Assembly (NCBI RefSeq): GCF_002884975.1
Contig: NZ_PJKB01000001.1
Coordinates: forward strand, 1,319,028-1,383,027
Direction of reading: 5' to 3'
DNA: 64,000 nt
Source: Akkermansia muciniphila
GTDB taxonomy: Bacteria; Verrucomicrobiota; Verrucomicrobiia; Verrucomicrobiales; Akkermansiaceae
The translations under genes and the position numbers were made by a program. Shown piece by piece: positions 7,501 to 15,147 of the stretch. The notes under the pieces are model-generated. The model was not told the origin of the DNA. It did not search any database and saw only the letters and a list, made by a program, of their open reading frames with translations. Position 1 is the first letter of the stretch, and each line of letters starts with the position of its first letter.

Positions 7501-10286
7501 CGGACCTTGTGTGATAACTCGCCTGACAATAAATCATATCCGTATATCATTTTATTGCTTCCTCCTTCCCGAGCCGTAATGACCCTTTCATGAGTATCAT
7601 AGGCAGCCTCATACACTATTTCCATTGAGAGGGAACTACCATTTGAAGCGGAACGGCGCCTGATACGAGTCACATTTCCATTCCCTTTTTCCAAACGGTC
7701 TTCTACAATTGTTCCCAAAGAAGAGCCCAACCGCGTAGATTTCAATACACCTTCGCTCTCTACACTGTAAGTATAGTACCTGGCCTCACGGGCTGTTCCT
7801 GATTCCTCCCGGATCAACCCTGAAGGAAAATACCGGGAAATTAAAGTCGTTCCCGAAGGAAGAGTTTCCGTCGTCGTTAATCCATCCTCGGAATAGGTGT
7901 AGGAGGTTTTTCTGTCCTGTTCATCCGTACTTAGAATGATACGTCCCACCATGTCATATTGCATGGAAACAGACGTTTTTTTATCCCCAACTAGAGTTTC
8001 AATGGAAGTCGTACGGCCAGTACCGCCATACTTCATTTTTGTAATAGTATTGGGGCAGATTTCTGTCATTTCCGGGCCGTTCCAGTCTGTCACCGGAATG
8101 GCGGCATCCTGTTCCACACACACCACACGCTTGGCACCATCATAGGTATAACGGGTCTGCAAGCCGCGTATATCCGTTTTCCACAAGGGACCGGCACAAC
8201 TCCATTCAGCCATGGAATACAGGCCGTTGGCGTAGTCTGTTCGGATCACCCGATGGGATGCGTCGTATGTCATTTGTTGAAAATCCACAGAGACAAAGCC
8301 TTCTTTCTCCACATGAACCTGATGATCTACAGCTACTTCATCCCCATTTTCCCCATAATAATGCACTAAACGAGCAGATTTACCCGCTACGGGCCCATCG
8401 GAATTTTGAAGAGTCTCCATACATTTCCACACGGCTCCATAATCAGAACAGAGGGCATAGTCATAATTAACCACAACTCCGTCCTCCCGGGATTCCTTTT
8501 TAAGCCGTCCCTTGGCATAACAACAAGTTGCATGATCCCTATACCACGAACGATTCAAATTAAGACCATACCAGTTTCCTAAAAAATAACGTTGCCGTTC
8601 CTCGGAATATACTCCTGAATCTTCAGTATAAGAGTACGATGTTCTCTGTAGGTCATAACTGCTTACAGGACTTACCAACATTACAGTCTCCTGCTTCACG
8701 CGGCGGTCATTAAACTTGTCAGTTATATATTCATACGTAATTTTCTTCTGAATGTCCCCATACCACGGCTCCGTCCGTTGAATCACGTTCCCGTTGGAAT
8801 CATATTCCATCTCCACCACGGCCCCGTCCGGGCGCGTTTCCCTGATGCGTTTGCCATAATTGGGGGAAGAAGGATCGCTGCCGTATCCGTACGTCCATGT
8901 CCTTTCCAGCGGGGTTTCATATCCTTCCGTGCGGGATACAAGGACGTCTCCGTACAAACGGCGCTGGTACACTTCCTTTTCTGCGGAGCACAACACGGCA
9001 TTCTCGGTTCCGGCCACTCCGCTGTATACATACTTGAATTTTTCCTTCTTGTCCGTGTAGTAGCCTCCCGCCACCATGGACTGTCCGTTAACGTCCTTCG
9101 CTATCATGTTTTCATGGCCGTTCGCAGGACGGCATCTGGTGACGATGCTGATGGCGTTTTCCCCCTCTCCTTTCACCAGGGTCAGGTCGTCCGGGTAAAG
9201 GCCTGCGCGCCATTCACTGATAAAACCGCCCGGTTCTTCAATGCGCAATGTCTTCAGCATCATCTGGGTCACCTCCGGATTTTCTTCATCCACGGCACGG
9301 GCGATCATCGTCTCCGTATCCGTGAACGTCCAAGACAGCTTCCACGTCTTGATGGGAACGGCGCCATCGCGGACCGTATACGTGCCGTCGTTACTCCGTT
9401 CCGCCACGTCTGCGGGAGCATACCATTTGATGTTCTGCACATTGCTCAGGTCCAGCAAGCCGTCCGTCTTGTTCCATACTTGCTTCAGCCTGAACAGGGA
9501 AAGGGCATTGAAAGCTTCTATTGTCATATTGGGCTCGTCATAGGCGTCCTGCCTGACCACCTGGAGCTCCGCAGCCAGTTCAGCAAAGGTGATTTTCACG
9601 CCGAGCGGCGTTACGATATGGTCAAATACGGAGGAATTAGGACGGAAACGCATGGTCATGCCGCTTTCCTGAACTTCTTCCAGATAGGAAACGCCATCCA
9701 CCACAACGCGCCGCATCCTGTCCTGGAACATCTGGGTACCGCCAAGCGCCTCTGCCCCGGAAACATTTGGAGAGGCAAAGCTGTAATAGCGCGGAAACCC
9801 TTTTTCCGTCTTCACCACCGCCCGGGAAACATCTTCCGGTTCTTCCGGACGGCTGATGGACGCATGGGCGGATTCAGTCACTTCCAGACGGCGCTGGGAA
9901 ATGTGCTCGTACTGAAATGCGGTCCCCCAGCATAACCCGGCATCCATCATGTTCAGGTTCAGCATCAGGCGGCCGCCACTCAATTCCGGCCATTTGGGAA
10001 AACGGCCGAATTCAATGGAGAAGTCCACGCTGTTGTTGTCCGTACTTCCCGTACCGGAGTCACCTTCGGAACACGGGCACGGGTATTCCGTTTCCGGCCC
10101 TATGGGAGTAACGGGGTACCAGGTATTGGGCCACGGCATCGGAGACGGTTCATCGTTGGAGACAAATGTCACGGGGTGGCTGGGTATTTCTCCGGATTGT
10201 TCCGGAACGGATAACTGATCATTAATTTCTTTCATTGTTTTATTATCATTGACGCATCTGCCGGAAATGAGGGAAAACGCCGCCAT
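4506..10286 (-). CDS. RHS-repeat polymorphic toxin with metzincin-like C-terminal tip
   Basis: 1926 aa. Residues 1 to about 480 form an N-terminal region with no recognised export signal or membrane segment. From about 480 to 1640 there are many YD repeats (YDSNGNVIQRTEP, YDGAKRVVCVEQ, YDSRGRLTSRYG) that build the RHS shell. The conserved RHS core is at about 1620-1697 (YNYRHYNPQDGRWISRDPIGE, then FVYNSVSCMVDLMGLD). The variable tip is the last 229 residues. It carries HEFGHALGLNH at about 1851-1861, the metzincin HExxHxxGxxH zinc site, and a Met-turn-like TDLMG at about 1896. Expected role: a tip delivered to neighbouring cells as a zinc peptidase. The start MAAF (10286) has a GGGG-type site; the later Met at codon 18 lacks one. 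GC falls towards the tip, suggesting tip exchange. Confidence 0.9.
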   Translation of the reverse strand: MAAFSLISGRCVNDNKTMKEINDQLSVPEQSGEIPSHPVTFVSNDEPSPMPWPNTWYPVTPIGPETEYPCPCSEGDSGTGSTDNNSVDFSIEFGRFPKWPELSGGRLMLNLNMMDAGLCWGTAFQYEHISQRRLEVTESAHASISRPEEPEDVSRAVVKTEKGFPRYYSFASPNVSGAEALGGTQMFQDRMRRVVVDGVSYLEEVQESGMTMRFRPNSSVFDHIVTPLGVKITFAELAAELQVVRQDAYDEPNMTIEAFNALSLFRLKQVWNKTDGLLDLSNVQNIKWYAPADVAERSNDGTYTVRDGAVPIKTWKLSWTFTDTETMIARAVDEENPEVTQMMLKTLRIEEPGGFISEWRAGLYPDDLTLVKGEGENAISIVTRCRPANGHENMIAKDVNGQSMVAGGYYTDKKEKFKYVYSGVAGTENAVLCSAEKEVYQRRLYGDVLVSRTEGYETPLERTWTYGYGSDPSSPNYGKRIRETRPDGAVVEMEYDSNGNVIQRTEPWYGDIQKKITYEYITDKFNDRRVKQETVMLVSPVSSYDLQRTSYSYTEDSGVYSEERQRYFLGNWYGLNLNRSWYRDHATCCYAKGRLKKESREDGVVVNYDYALCSDYGAVWKCMETLQNSDGPVAGKSARLVHYYGENGDEVAVDHQVHVEKEGFVSVDFQQMTYDASHRVIRTDYANGLYSMAEWSCAGPLWKTDIRGLQTRYTYDGAKRVVCVEQDAAIPVTDWNGPEMTEICPNTITKMKYGGTGRTTSIETLVGDKKTSVSMQYDMVGRIILSTDEQDRKTSYTYSEDGLTTTETLPSGTTLISRYFPSGLIREESGTAREARYYTYSVESEGVLKSTRLGSSLGTIVEDRLEKGNGNVTRIRRRSASNGSSLSMEIVYEAAYDTHERVITAREGGSNKMIYGYDLLSGELSHKVRDRVSEVSTRAGIQQWENSYKRLGENIPGIPVGTGSSVYREKHFTVYISDEHIIHAYTYELVSKKNASLSNLVSLILHQDEYGRWSWEKIYNERGNTRFLKGREGCSVEVEEVSLNGDIVRHTGEDGKVTRYKRIYHVNGDTLTVRDARGGDMVIINDVAGREITRADQDGNATTTVYDSVTGKPKCITTPDGKQTWFSYDSRGRLTSRYGTAVQPMKWEYDTMDRMVALHTYRSSGSILDTVPSSGSDVTRWNYDPIKGVLLDKTYADGSKTSYTYDSWGRPLTRKQDRGVVTTYGYDVVTGQLTNIRHSDGTPSVSITYDVMERISTIQDASGSRIVEYNGLGDVSSETTSGLTESVLTYAYDSLGRPSGYTLSLNGTKVQQTTLAYDSMERISSVSLNGNSFSYGYDETSGWLNHLEYPNGMIRKTVFHATLPLVSSLDYSNGTSSELLLKHTYTWDNMQRPSMREDYVDSSAMLSRRHTYGYNARGELIEDMMNTGGSFSYAYDNIGNRQTAVRRGVSSSYDSNKLSPYKNVARSGAIFTPTYDTDGNQTSVKTATGVWAVQYNADNRPVVFTQGIKKVECVYDYLGRRVEKVEYDGNTLTKRTRFVYRGYLMVASMDCTQNTSTPSLLGTWFWDPVEPEATRVLAMCTHNADKSVSSTRYVAHDLLKNVSALFDSSGTQQAKFEYTPYGEILTVEGAWSPTMPFRHSSEYCDEDLGLIYYNYRHYNPQDGRWISRDPIGESAGENGYHFVYNSVSCMVDLMGLDSWNLDKDSCILTYKVKVQVRFKNETKKWMADDERDYMSGMKTSIENVFNNNSYKLAPEVQNEEQCPCCNGFTPKVELEIVKEPSRFSGDYDWFIKAYADDTGNRRASSTVGFNNGLFMGGRGKLYPKSLETSLSYWEQNSNGEIEKIYQNPAAHEFGHALGLNHPGKGIRGNKPNEKPEYMHHGKDIYGNEVDGKTDLMGVGNGLRPFYFDKWNQYLNKTYKNCNYKQS

Positions 10287-10330
10287 GGATTTTCCCCGGC
10301 TTCATTCCCGCCAGATGCTTTGGGTTAAGT

Positions 10331-11116
10331 TCAGGCGGCAGGCTGGCAGTCCACGGAGACAGGACGGTTGCAGATGGCGTTCCGCAGGCATCTCATGACG
10401 GAAAGGCGGACGGAACGCGCCACCTTGTCCTGATACCTCCGGCTCATGGATACCATGTCCATGTCCGCCAGGGATTGCGCAGACGGAAAAGACGTCCAGT
10501 TGTAATGTCCCCACAGAGGGCCTCCCGCGCCACGCGTCCAAGCTCTGGCAAGCAGCGGCGCGCCATCCGGAAACAGGGCGGTAAACGCCCCCAGGATAAC
10601 GGCGCCTTCCGGACATTTCATCACGGAGGAAGATTGTTCCAGATGCTGGAGAATGGCCCGCAGCACGGCAGGCTTCAGGGCGTAAAGTTCATTGCACAGC
10701 AGGCCGGACCGCAGACAGGTCCCGCACAGCCCCGCACCGGAACGGGCAAATTCCCTCAGGAAAGCGGCATTCAGAATGAGGTTGTCCGGCTTGGTGCGCA
10801 CCAGCACATCATGTTCATGGCGCACAGCCTGAGCCATCAGCGCCAGAATGGCAGCCGCATGTTCGGAGGACGTGCCGGTCTTTTTCAGTACCTTCCACTC
10901 TACGGACATATTCCGCAGCACTTCCTTCACAGTTTCCGGGCACCGTGCCCGTTCATCGTCCAGAACAATGACGGACGCTTCCGGAACGGCACGGCGGATA
11001 CCCTGCACGGCTTCCACCAGCAGAGGCGCGTTGTTTGCCTTGCAGGGAATGAAAAAAACAATCCCCGGCTGCTCCGCAGGAACAGGCTGCGGAGAATTTA
11101 ATATGGATTCATTCAT
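10331..11116 (-). CDS. Glycosyltransferase-like protein upstream of RHS
   Basis: 261 aa, cytoplasmic, no signal peptide. The N-terminal part resembles a GT-A nucleotide-binding fold: a beta strand GIVFFIPCKAN, a helix, a strand ASVIVLDDE, and further on VLVRTKPDNLILN with an acidic residue where a DxD-like site could sit. Several Cys residues occur in the middle. It lies 44 bases upstream of the RHS gene on the same strand and is probably co-transcribed with it. It could modify a cell-surface polymer or the toxin itself, but no substrate can be read from the sequence. Family assignment is tentative. Confidence 0.5.
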   Translation of the reverse strand: MNESILNSPQPVPAEQPGIVFFIPCKANNAPLLVEAVQGIRRAVPEASVIVLDDERARCPETVKEVLRNMSVEWKVLKKTGTSSEHAAAILALMAQAVRHEHDVLVRTKPDNLILNAAFLREFARSGAGLCGTCLRSGLLCNELYALKPAVLRAILQHLEQSSSVMKCPEGAVILGAFTALFPDGAPLLARAWTRGAGGPLWGHYNWTSFPSAQSLADMDMVSMSRRYQDKVARSVRLSVMRCLRNAICNRPVSVDCQPAA

Positions 11117-11458
11117 ACAGATAATGGTTGAGTTGTAATGAAATGATGCTTTGCATCGGCGCTATTCTTCATTACCGCCCTGAATGAACACACGTTATTT
11201 CAATGGGCCTTGAGCGTTGATTTCAAGATTATTGAGCAATATCCGCGGTGGCAGGAATGCCCCTGTTCTCCCACTCATGAACACCTTCCCGCCATCCATG
11301 TTTTTTCAAATCCTTCCTGCAACAGGAAAGAGGATGATTTCCTCTTCCCCTTTTTCCGGCACCAGCCACCCCTTCATCATGTTAAACAGCCATAAAGCAG
11401 GCATTCCCGCCCCAATGAGCCTCACCCCGGACCGAGTCCCCGCTCCTATTAAAAATAC
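11117..11458. other. Intergenic, no gene seen
   Basis: About 340 bases separate the RHS operon from the next minus-strand gene. Only short frames without convincing starts or protein character occur. It should hold the promoter of the glycosyltransferase-RHS operon, but no clear -35/-10 pair was identified. Confidence 0.4.
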
Positions 11459-11504
11459 AAGGCCGGTTTAAATGACAGTCATCACGCCATTTAAACCGGC
11501 CTGT
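11459..11504 (-). terminator. Long hairpin terminator after the 11573-12124 gene
   Basis: A perfect 14-bp inverted repeat GGCCGGTTTAAATG/CATTTAAACCGGCC with a 13-base loop, followed on the minus strand by TTGTATTTTT. It lies about 70 bases past the stop. Confidence 0.8.
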
Positions 11505-11572
11505 CAGCAGGATGTTCATCCCGGAGGGCGCCGGGCAGTAAATCTTCCAATCCTGCTGTAAGTTTTACCGCT

Positions 11573-12124
11573 TCACTTACCGGAATCCGCCGGAACGGGT
11601 CCCTCCAGCACGGCAGTCGCGCCCCGCCTGGCCGGAGGCGCCACCTCAAGGAATCTCTCCTTCCCCGTCTCGTGCCCGTTCTCCGGATGGTCAATCAAGG
11701 AGATCACACGATCCACCGCCTCACAAGCTTCCGGATGCATTTCTTCCCTGGCCTCTCTCACGGCGCTGCACGCCGTCCACTTGAATTCCTCCGTATGGGC
11801 GTCCGCCTGCTTCATGACGGGAGCCAAAATCATGCCCTGGTAAATGATGGCGCCAATAATAACCACCAGGGCAATGCAACCGCATGCCAGCGCACCCCTG
11901 GCGGAACCGTAGGTTCTGTCATCACTCCGCTTTACTGCCACCGCTCCCAGAATAATCGCCAGGATGGCACAAAGAAGACCGGGAACAATAGCCACCCACC
12001 CCAGACATGGCAAGAAGGCAAGCAACGCTAAAAGCAGTCCCACAATACCCAGAATCAATGCAAGGATGGCTGAAACGGTATCGGGAACGGAACGGCGGGT
12101 ATCCGAATAGTTTATTTTGTTCAT
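11573..12124 (-). CDS. DUF4190-like small membrane protein
   Basis: 183 aa. Two closely spaced hydrophobic hairpin segments (residues about 15-62, with the short turn FLPCLGWVAIVPG) and a third segment near 80-100 are followed by a soluble, acidic C-terminal tail. The helix-Pro-Cys-Leu-Gly-Trp-helix arrangement is typical of DUF4190-type proteins. It is paralogous to the 152-aa gene at 12847-13305, which shares FFPCLGWIALVPA. Function unknown. Followed by a strong terminator. Confidence 0.65.
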   Translation of the reverse strand: MNKINYSDTRRSVPDTVSAILALILGIVGLLLALLAFLPCLGWVAIVPGLLCAILAIILGAVAVKRSDDRTYGSARGALACGCIALVVIIGAIIYQGMILAPVMKQADAHTEEFKWTACSAVREAREEMHPEACEAVDRVISLIDHPENGHETGKERFLEVAPPARRGATAVLEGPVPADSGK

Positions 12125-12409
12125 CTTTCATTTTTTCATTGGATTTCCAGACACGGAAACATTCCAATGTTAAAGAAAGCGCACAAAATCTGTCAAGGCA
12201 CCTCCCTGTTGCCCTCTTTCCCTCCTTTCCGCCAGAACATCTCTTCCATGTGTCACAACGACGGCCTGATATCTTTCAATGTGCTAAAAATAAATACCAT
12301 GATTGCACAGTCCATCATGCCGTTTCCTCACCTGCTCACCTTTCAGTGAATATTGGCTTTATGACAAAAAACGCCATGACACAACTGGCTGTCCCCAGCC
12401 GCCAGAAAG

Positions 12410-12817
12410 TTATTTCCTCTTTTCTTCCTGCGGATTTCCCACTCCGGAATACCGGTTCCTCTTTCTCAAATGCCCGGCCCTTCTCCGCCAGCACCATGCC
12501 AGATAAACTACAGCCGCTCCGCCATTCAGCAGCCCGAAGATGAACCAGAGCGGAGCGCCCCGGTTCCATTCCCATGCGGCACGCACATCTCCGCGGGCCA
12601 TTTCCACATAACCGCGCGTCATGCCGCACAGGGGGCATTCCCGGTGCGGCACGGCAACGGAATGCGCCAAGGAATTCATGCCGCCCGGGCTGACCACCAG
12701 GGCCAGGACGGACGGCACCAGCAACAGGCAGGACAGGATAGCCCACACAGGCAGCCCTACTTTCCTGACTATCCACTTATCACGGAATGAACGCCACGCA
12801 GGCCGCACGTCATTCAT
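12410..12817 (-). CDS. DUF2752 family membrane protein
   Basis: 135 aa from the ATG at 12817; a GTG one codon earlier is possible. Two transmembrane segments flank the motif HRECPLCGMTRGYVEMARGD, the CPxCGxTR signature of DUF2752. The C-terminus is strongly basic. It lies between two DUF4190-like paralogues on the same strand, with 29 bases to the upstream one, so at least that pair is likely co-transcribed. Function unknown. The Cys pair suggests a metal- or disulfide-linked role, which is inference. Confidence 0.75.
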   Translation of the reverse strand: MNDVRPAWRSFRDKWIVRKVGLPVWAILSCLLLVPSVLALVVSPGGMNSLAHSVAVPHRECPLCGMTRGYVEMARGDVRAAWEWNRGAPLWFIFGLLNGGAAVVYLAWCWRRRAGHLRKRNRYSGVGNPQEEKRK

Positions 12818-12846
12818 CACCGTACTTTCTTGAAAGCCTCCCGCTC

Positions 12847-13305
12847 CTACAGATCCTGGGAAACGTTTTCCTCATCCACTGTGGGGGAGTTTTCCGCATC
12901 CCGGAGCCTCTTTAATTGCTCCTGGTTCTGCTGTTCCATCTGCTGAAAATCCTTCTGAATTTCCTGCGCTTTCTTTTCCATATAGTCCTGGTGCTTTTCC
13001 ACATAAACGGCGGCGGTACTGGCCATCCAGGCCTGCACAATACCGGCTCCGGCGGATAACGCCAAAGCAATAATGGCAACGACAAGGGCCCCCTTGGGAG
13101 AGCCTTTGCTCACAGCCACAATACTCATGATCAGCGCAATAATGGCAAGCAGAACCGCAGGAACCAGGGCAATCCAGCCCAGGCAGGGGAAAAATCCGAT
13201 CAACGCCAGTACCAGGGCAATAATGCCAAGGACCAGGGCCGCCGTGCAGGAGGGGGAACCGCTGCAGCAGGGCGGCGGGGAGGAAGAATCAGGAGCATTC
13301 ATCAT
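12847..13305 (-). CDS. DUF4190-like membrane protein with coiled-coil tail
   Basis: 152 aa. A Pro/Ser/Cys-rich N-terminus precedes two hydrophobic segments joined by FFPCLGWIALVPA and a third at about 75-98. A charged helical tail (EIQKDFQQMEQQNQEQLKRL) likely forms a coiled coil. It is a clear paralogue of the gene at 11573-12124. Function unknown. Confidence 0.65.
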   Translation of the reverse strand: MMNAPDSSSPPPCCSGSPSCTAALVLGIIALVLALIGFFPCLGWIALVPAVLLAIIALIMSIVAVSKGSPKGALVVAIIALALSAGAGIVQAWMASTAAVYVEKHQDYMEKKAQEIQKDFQQMEQQNQEQLKRLRDAENSPTVDEENVSQDL

Positions 13306-13433
13306 ATTATTCTTATGGAGTTCACTGAAGATTCCCCTTTGGAACCTTCATCCTTTCCCATTACTGGAAGACAGCTTTCCTGTCAAGGTGCAAGCTCTGC
13401 CATTCCGGACATCCGGCTGTCATTCCACGCGTC

Positions 13434-13970
13434 TTAAAGCATCAGGTACCCCGCCGCCACGGCGGCGGTTCCCAGCGCGGCGCTGAGCAGCATCAGTTTC
13501 CTCTTCCTCCGGTTTCTCCACATCAGCAGGATTCCGGTCACATAAAGCACCACCAGGGTAAGGGCGGCACCATACCCCAGCGCAGTAAACAACCATCCCG
13601 CCTTTCCCTTGTGGGCCAGCATCAGCTTGGGGTAAATGCCGGGCTCCACCACCTCCGCCCGGAGGGAGGCGCCTTTCCTGAGAAATAAAACATGCGTATC
13701 CGTCATGGGCCCCAGAATGTGGTTCCCCTTGAACGGCCTCATCTTCCCTTCCGGCAATACCACTCCACGGCGTTCCAGCTCCCTGCAGGAATCCGCATAG
13801 GGCGCCTGGTCGGAGGCATTCAGCTCATATACCGCTACGCGGGAGGTAAAATGCTGGTCCACGCCGCCCATGTACAACAGGCCAGTCACGGCATACACCA
13901 TGATCATCGGCAGGAAAAACAGGCTCAGGACCAAGTGGAGGGAGTGGGAAGACAGTGTTTTCATCGTCAT
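13434..13970 (-). CDS. PepSY-type membrane protein
   Basis: 178 aa from the ATG at 13970; the frame extends upstream to 14030 but would then overlap bioF. An N-terminal transmembrane helix, an extracytoplasmic domain of about 100 residues, a second helix near 130-155 with GYGAALTLVVLYVTGILLMW, and a short third helix follow one another. The layout (helix, PepSY-like loop, helix followed by basic RNRRKRK) resembles PepSY-associated TM proteins of iron-uptake reductases. It follows bioF by 13 bases and is probably in that operon. The exact role is not clear. Confidence 0.55.
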   Translation of the reverse strand: MTMKTLSSHSLHLVLSLFFLPMIMVYAVTGLLYMGGVDQHFTSRVAVYELNASDQAPYADSCRELERRGVVLPEGKMRPFKGNHILGPMTDTHVLFLRKGASLRAEVVEPGIYPKLMLAHKGKAGWLFTALGYGAALTLVVLYVTGILLMWRNRRKRKLMLLSAALGTAAVAAGYLML

Positions 13971-13983
13971 TTCAGTAATTGTT

Positions 13984-15147
13984 TCATGATCCGTGCAGCA
14001 GTTCCGCCAGCTCGCGGCCCAGCTGCTCAATTTGCCCGGTCCGGTGCGCCGCCGTCACTGTGATGCGCAACCGGGCAGTTCCACGGGGCACCGTGGGGTA
14101 CCGTATGGCAGGAGCCAGAAAACCCCTTTCCAGTAAAGCCGCAGCCGCCTCCAGGGCAGCCCCGTTTTCACCGATCACCACCGGAAAGATGGAAGAAACA
14201 GGCCTGCCGGGCATTCCCAGCGTGGCAGACAGCATATCCGCCAGCACGGAAACATGGCGGCGCAACTCCTTTCCCTCCGCGCTTCGGATCACCTCCACTG
14301 CGGCCAGGGCGGCCGCCGCCAGAGCGGGAGGTGGTGCCGTAGAATAAATCAGGGACCGCGCGGAATTGACCATCACATCCGCCCAGGCGCGGGAACAGGC
14401 CACATAGCCGCCGCTCAATCCGGCAGCCTTGCTGAGAGTTCCCATCTGGAAATCTATCCGGGAGGAAACTCCCAGCTCCTCCCCCAGTCCGGCCCCGTGT
14501 TCCCCCAGTACGCCAAATCCATGCGCTTCATCCACCAGCAGCAGGGCGCCGAATTCATCCTTCAATCTCACCATCTTCCGGAGGGGGGCCCGGTCCCCGT
14601 CCATGCTGAAGACGGATTCCGTCACCACCAGAATTCCGCCGGAAGGGTTCGTTTCTCGCAGGCGCTCCAGCTTCTTCCTCAGTGACTCCATGTCATTATG
14701 CAGGAACGTGGACAGGCGGGCTCCGGACAAGCGCGCGCCGTCAATGAGGCTGGCATGGGACAGCTTGTCCATCAGCACCGTATCCTCCCGGTCCACAATG
14801 GAGGTAATCACCCCCAGGGAGGTGGCATAGCCGGAGGAGAAGCTTAGGGCGGCTTCCGTTCCCTTCAACGCAGCCAGCGCATCCTCCAGCCCGGAATGCG
14901 CCCGGCGCGTCCCCGTCACCAGGCGGGACGCCATGGCCCCCGCACCGCCATCACGCGCCGCGCGTGAAAACGCCTCCACCAGCGCCGGATGACGGGCCAG
15001 ACCCAGATAGTCGTTGCTCGCCAGGTTGACCACCTCGCGCCCATCCTCAATGCGGGCCATGCCGCCGGGCAGGCACTCCACATTCCTCAGAACGCGCAGC
15101 AGCCCCGCGGACTTCAACTCTGATAAAAACTGTTCAGGATTCTTCAT
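13984..15147 (-). CDS. bioF: 8-amino-7-oxononanoate synthase (alpha-oxoamine synthase)
   Basis: 387 aa, normal length for the family. A PLP enzyme condensing an acyl thioester with an amino acid; BioF joins pimeloyl-ACP/CoA and alanine in biotin synthesis. Visible: the N-terminal NLASNDYLGL motif, AMASRLVTGTRRAHSGLEDA, the PLP-contacting LLVDEAHGFGVLG, and the Schiff-base lysine in GTLSKAAGLSGG. Its start overlaps the end of the ketosynthase-like gene upstream by 14 bases, so the two are translationally coupled. Related members (Kbl, serine palmitoyltransferase) share the fold; the SRLVTGT region and length favour BioF. The substrate is inferred. Confidence 0.85.
   Translation of the reverse strand: MKNPEQFLSELKSAGLLRVLRNVECLPGGMARIEDGREVVNLASNDYLGLARHPALVEAFSRAARDGGAGAMASRLVTGTRRAHSGLEDALAALKGTEAALSFSSGYATSLGVITSIVDREDTVLMDKLSHASLIDGARLSGARLSTFLHNDMESLRKKLERLRETNPSGGILVVTESVFSMDGDRAPLRKMVRLKDEFGALLLVDEAHGFGVLGEHGAGLGEELGVSSRIDFQMGTLSKAAGLSGGYVACSRAWADVMVNSARSLIYSTAPPPALAAAALAAVEVIRSAEGKELRRHVSVLADMLSATLGMPGRPVSSIFPVVIGENGAALEAAAALLERGFLAPAIRYPTVPRGTARLRITVTAAHRTGQIEQLGRELAELLHGS

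Noticed and set aside
8778..9935. 385-codon plus-strand open frame opposite the RHS N-terminal region
   Set aside because: Antisense to the intact RHS frame; no recognisable domain and no start context.
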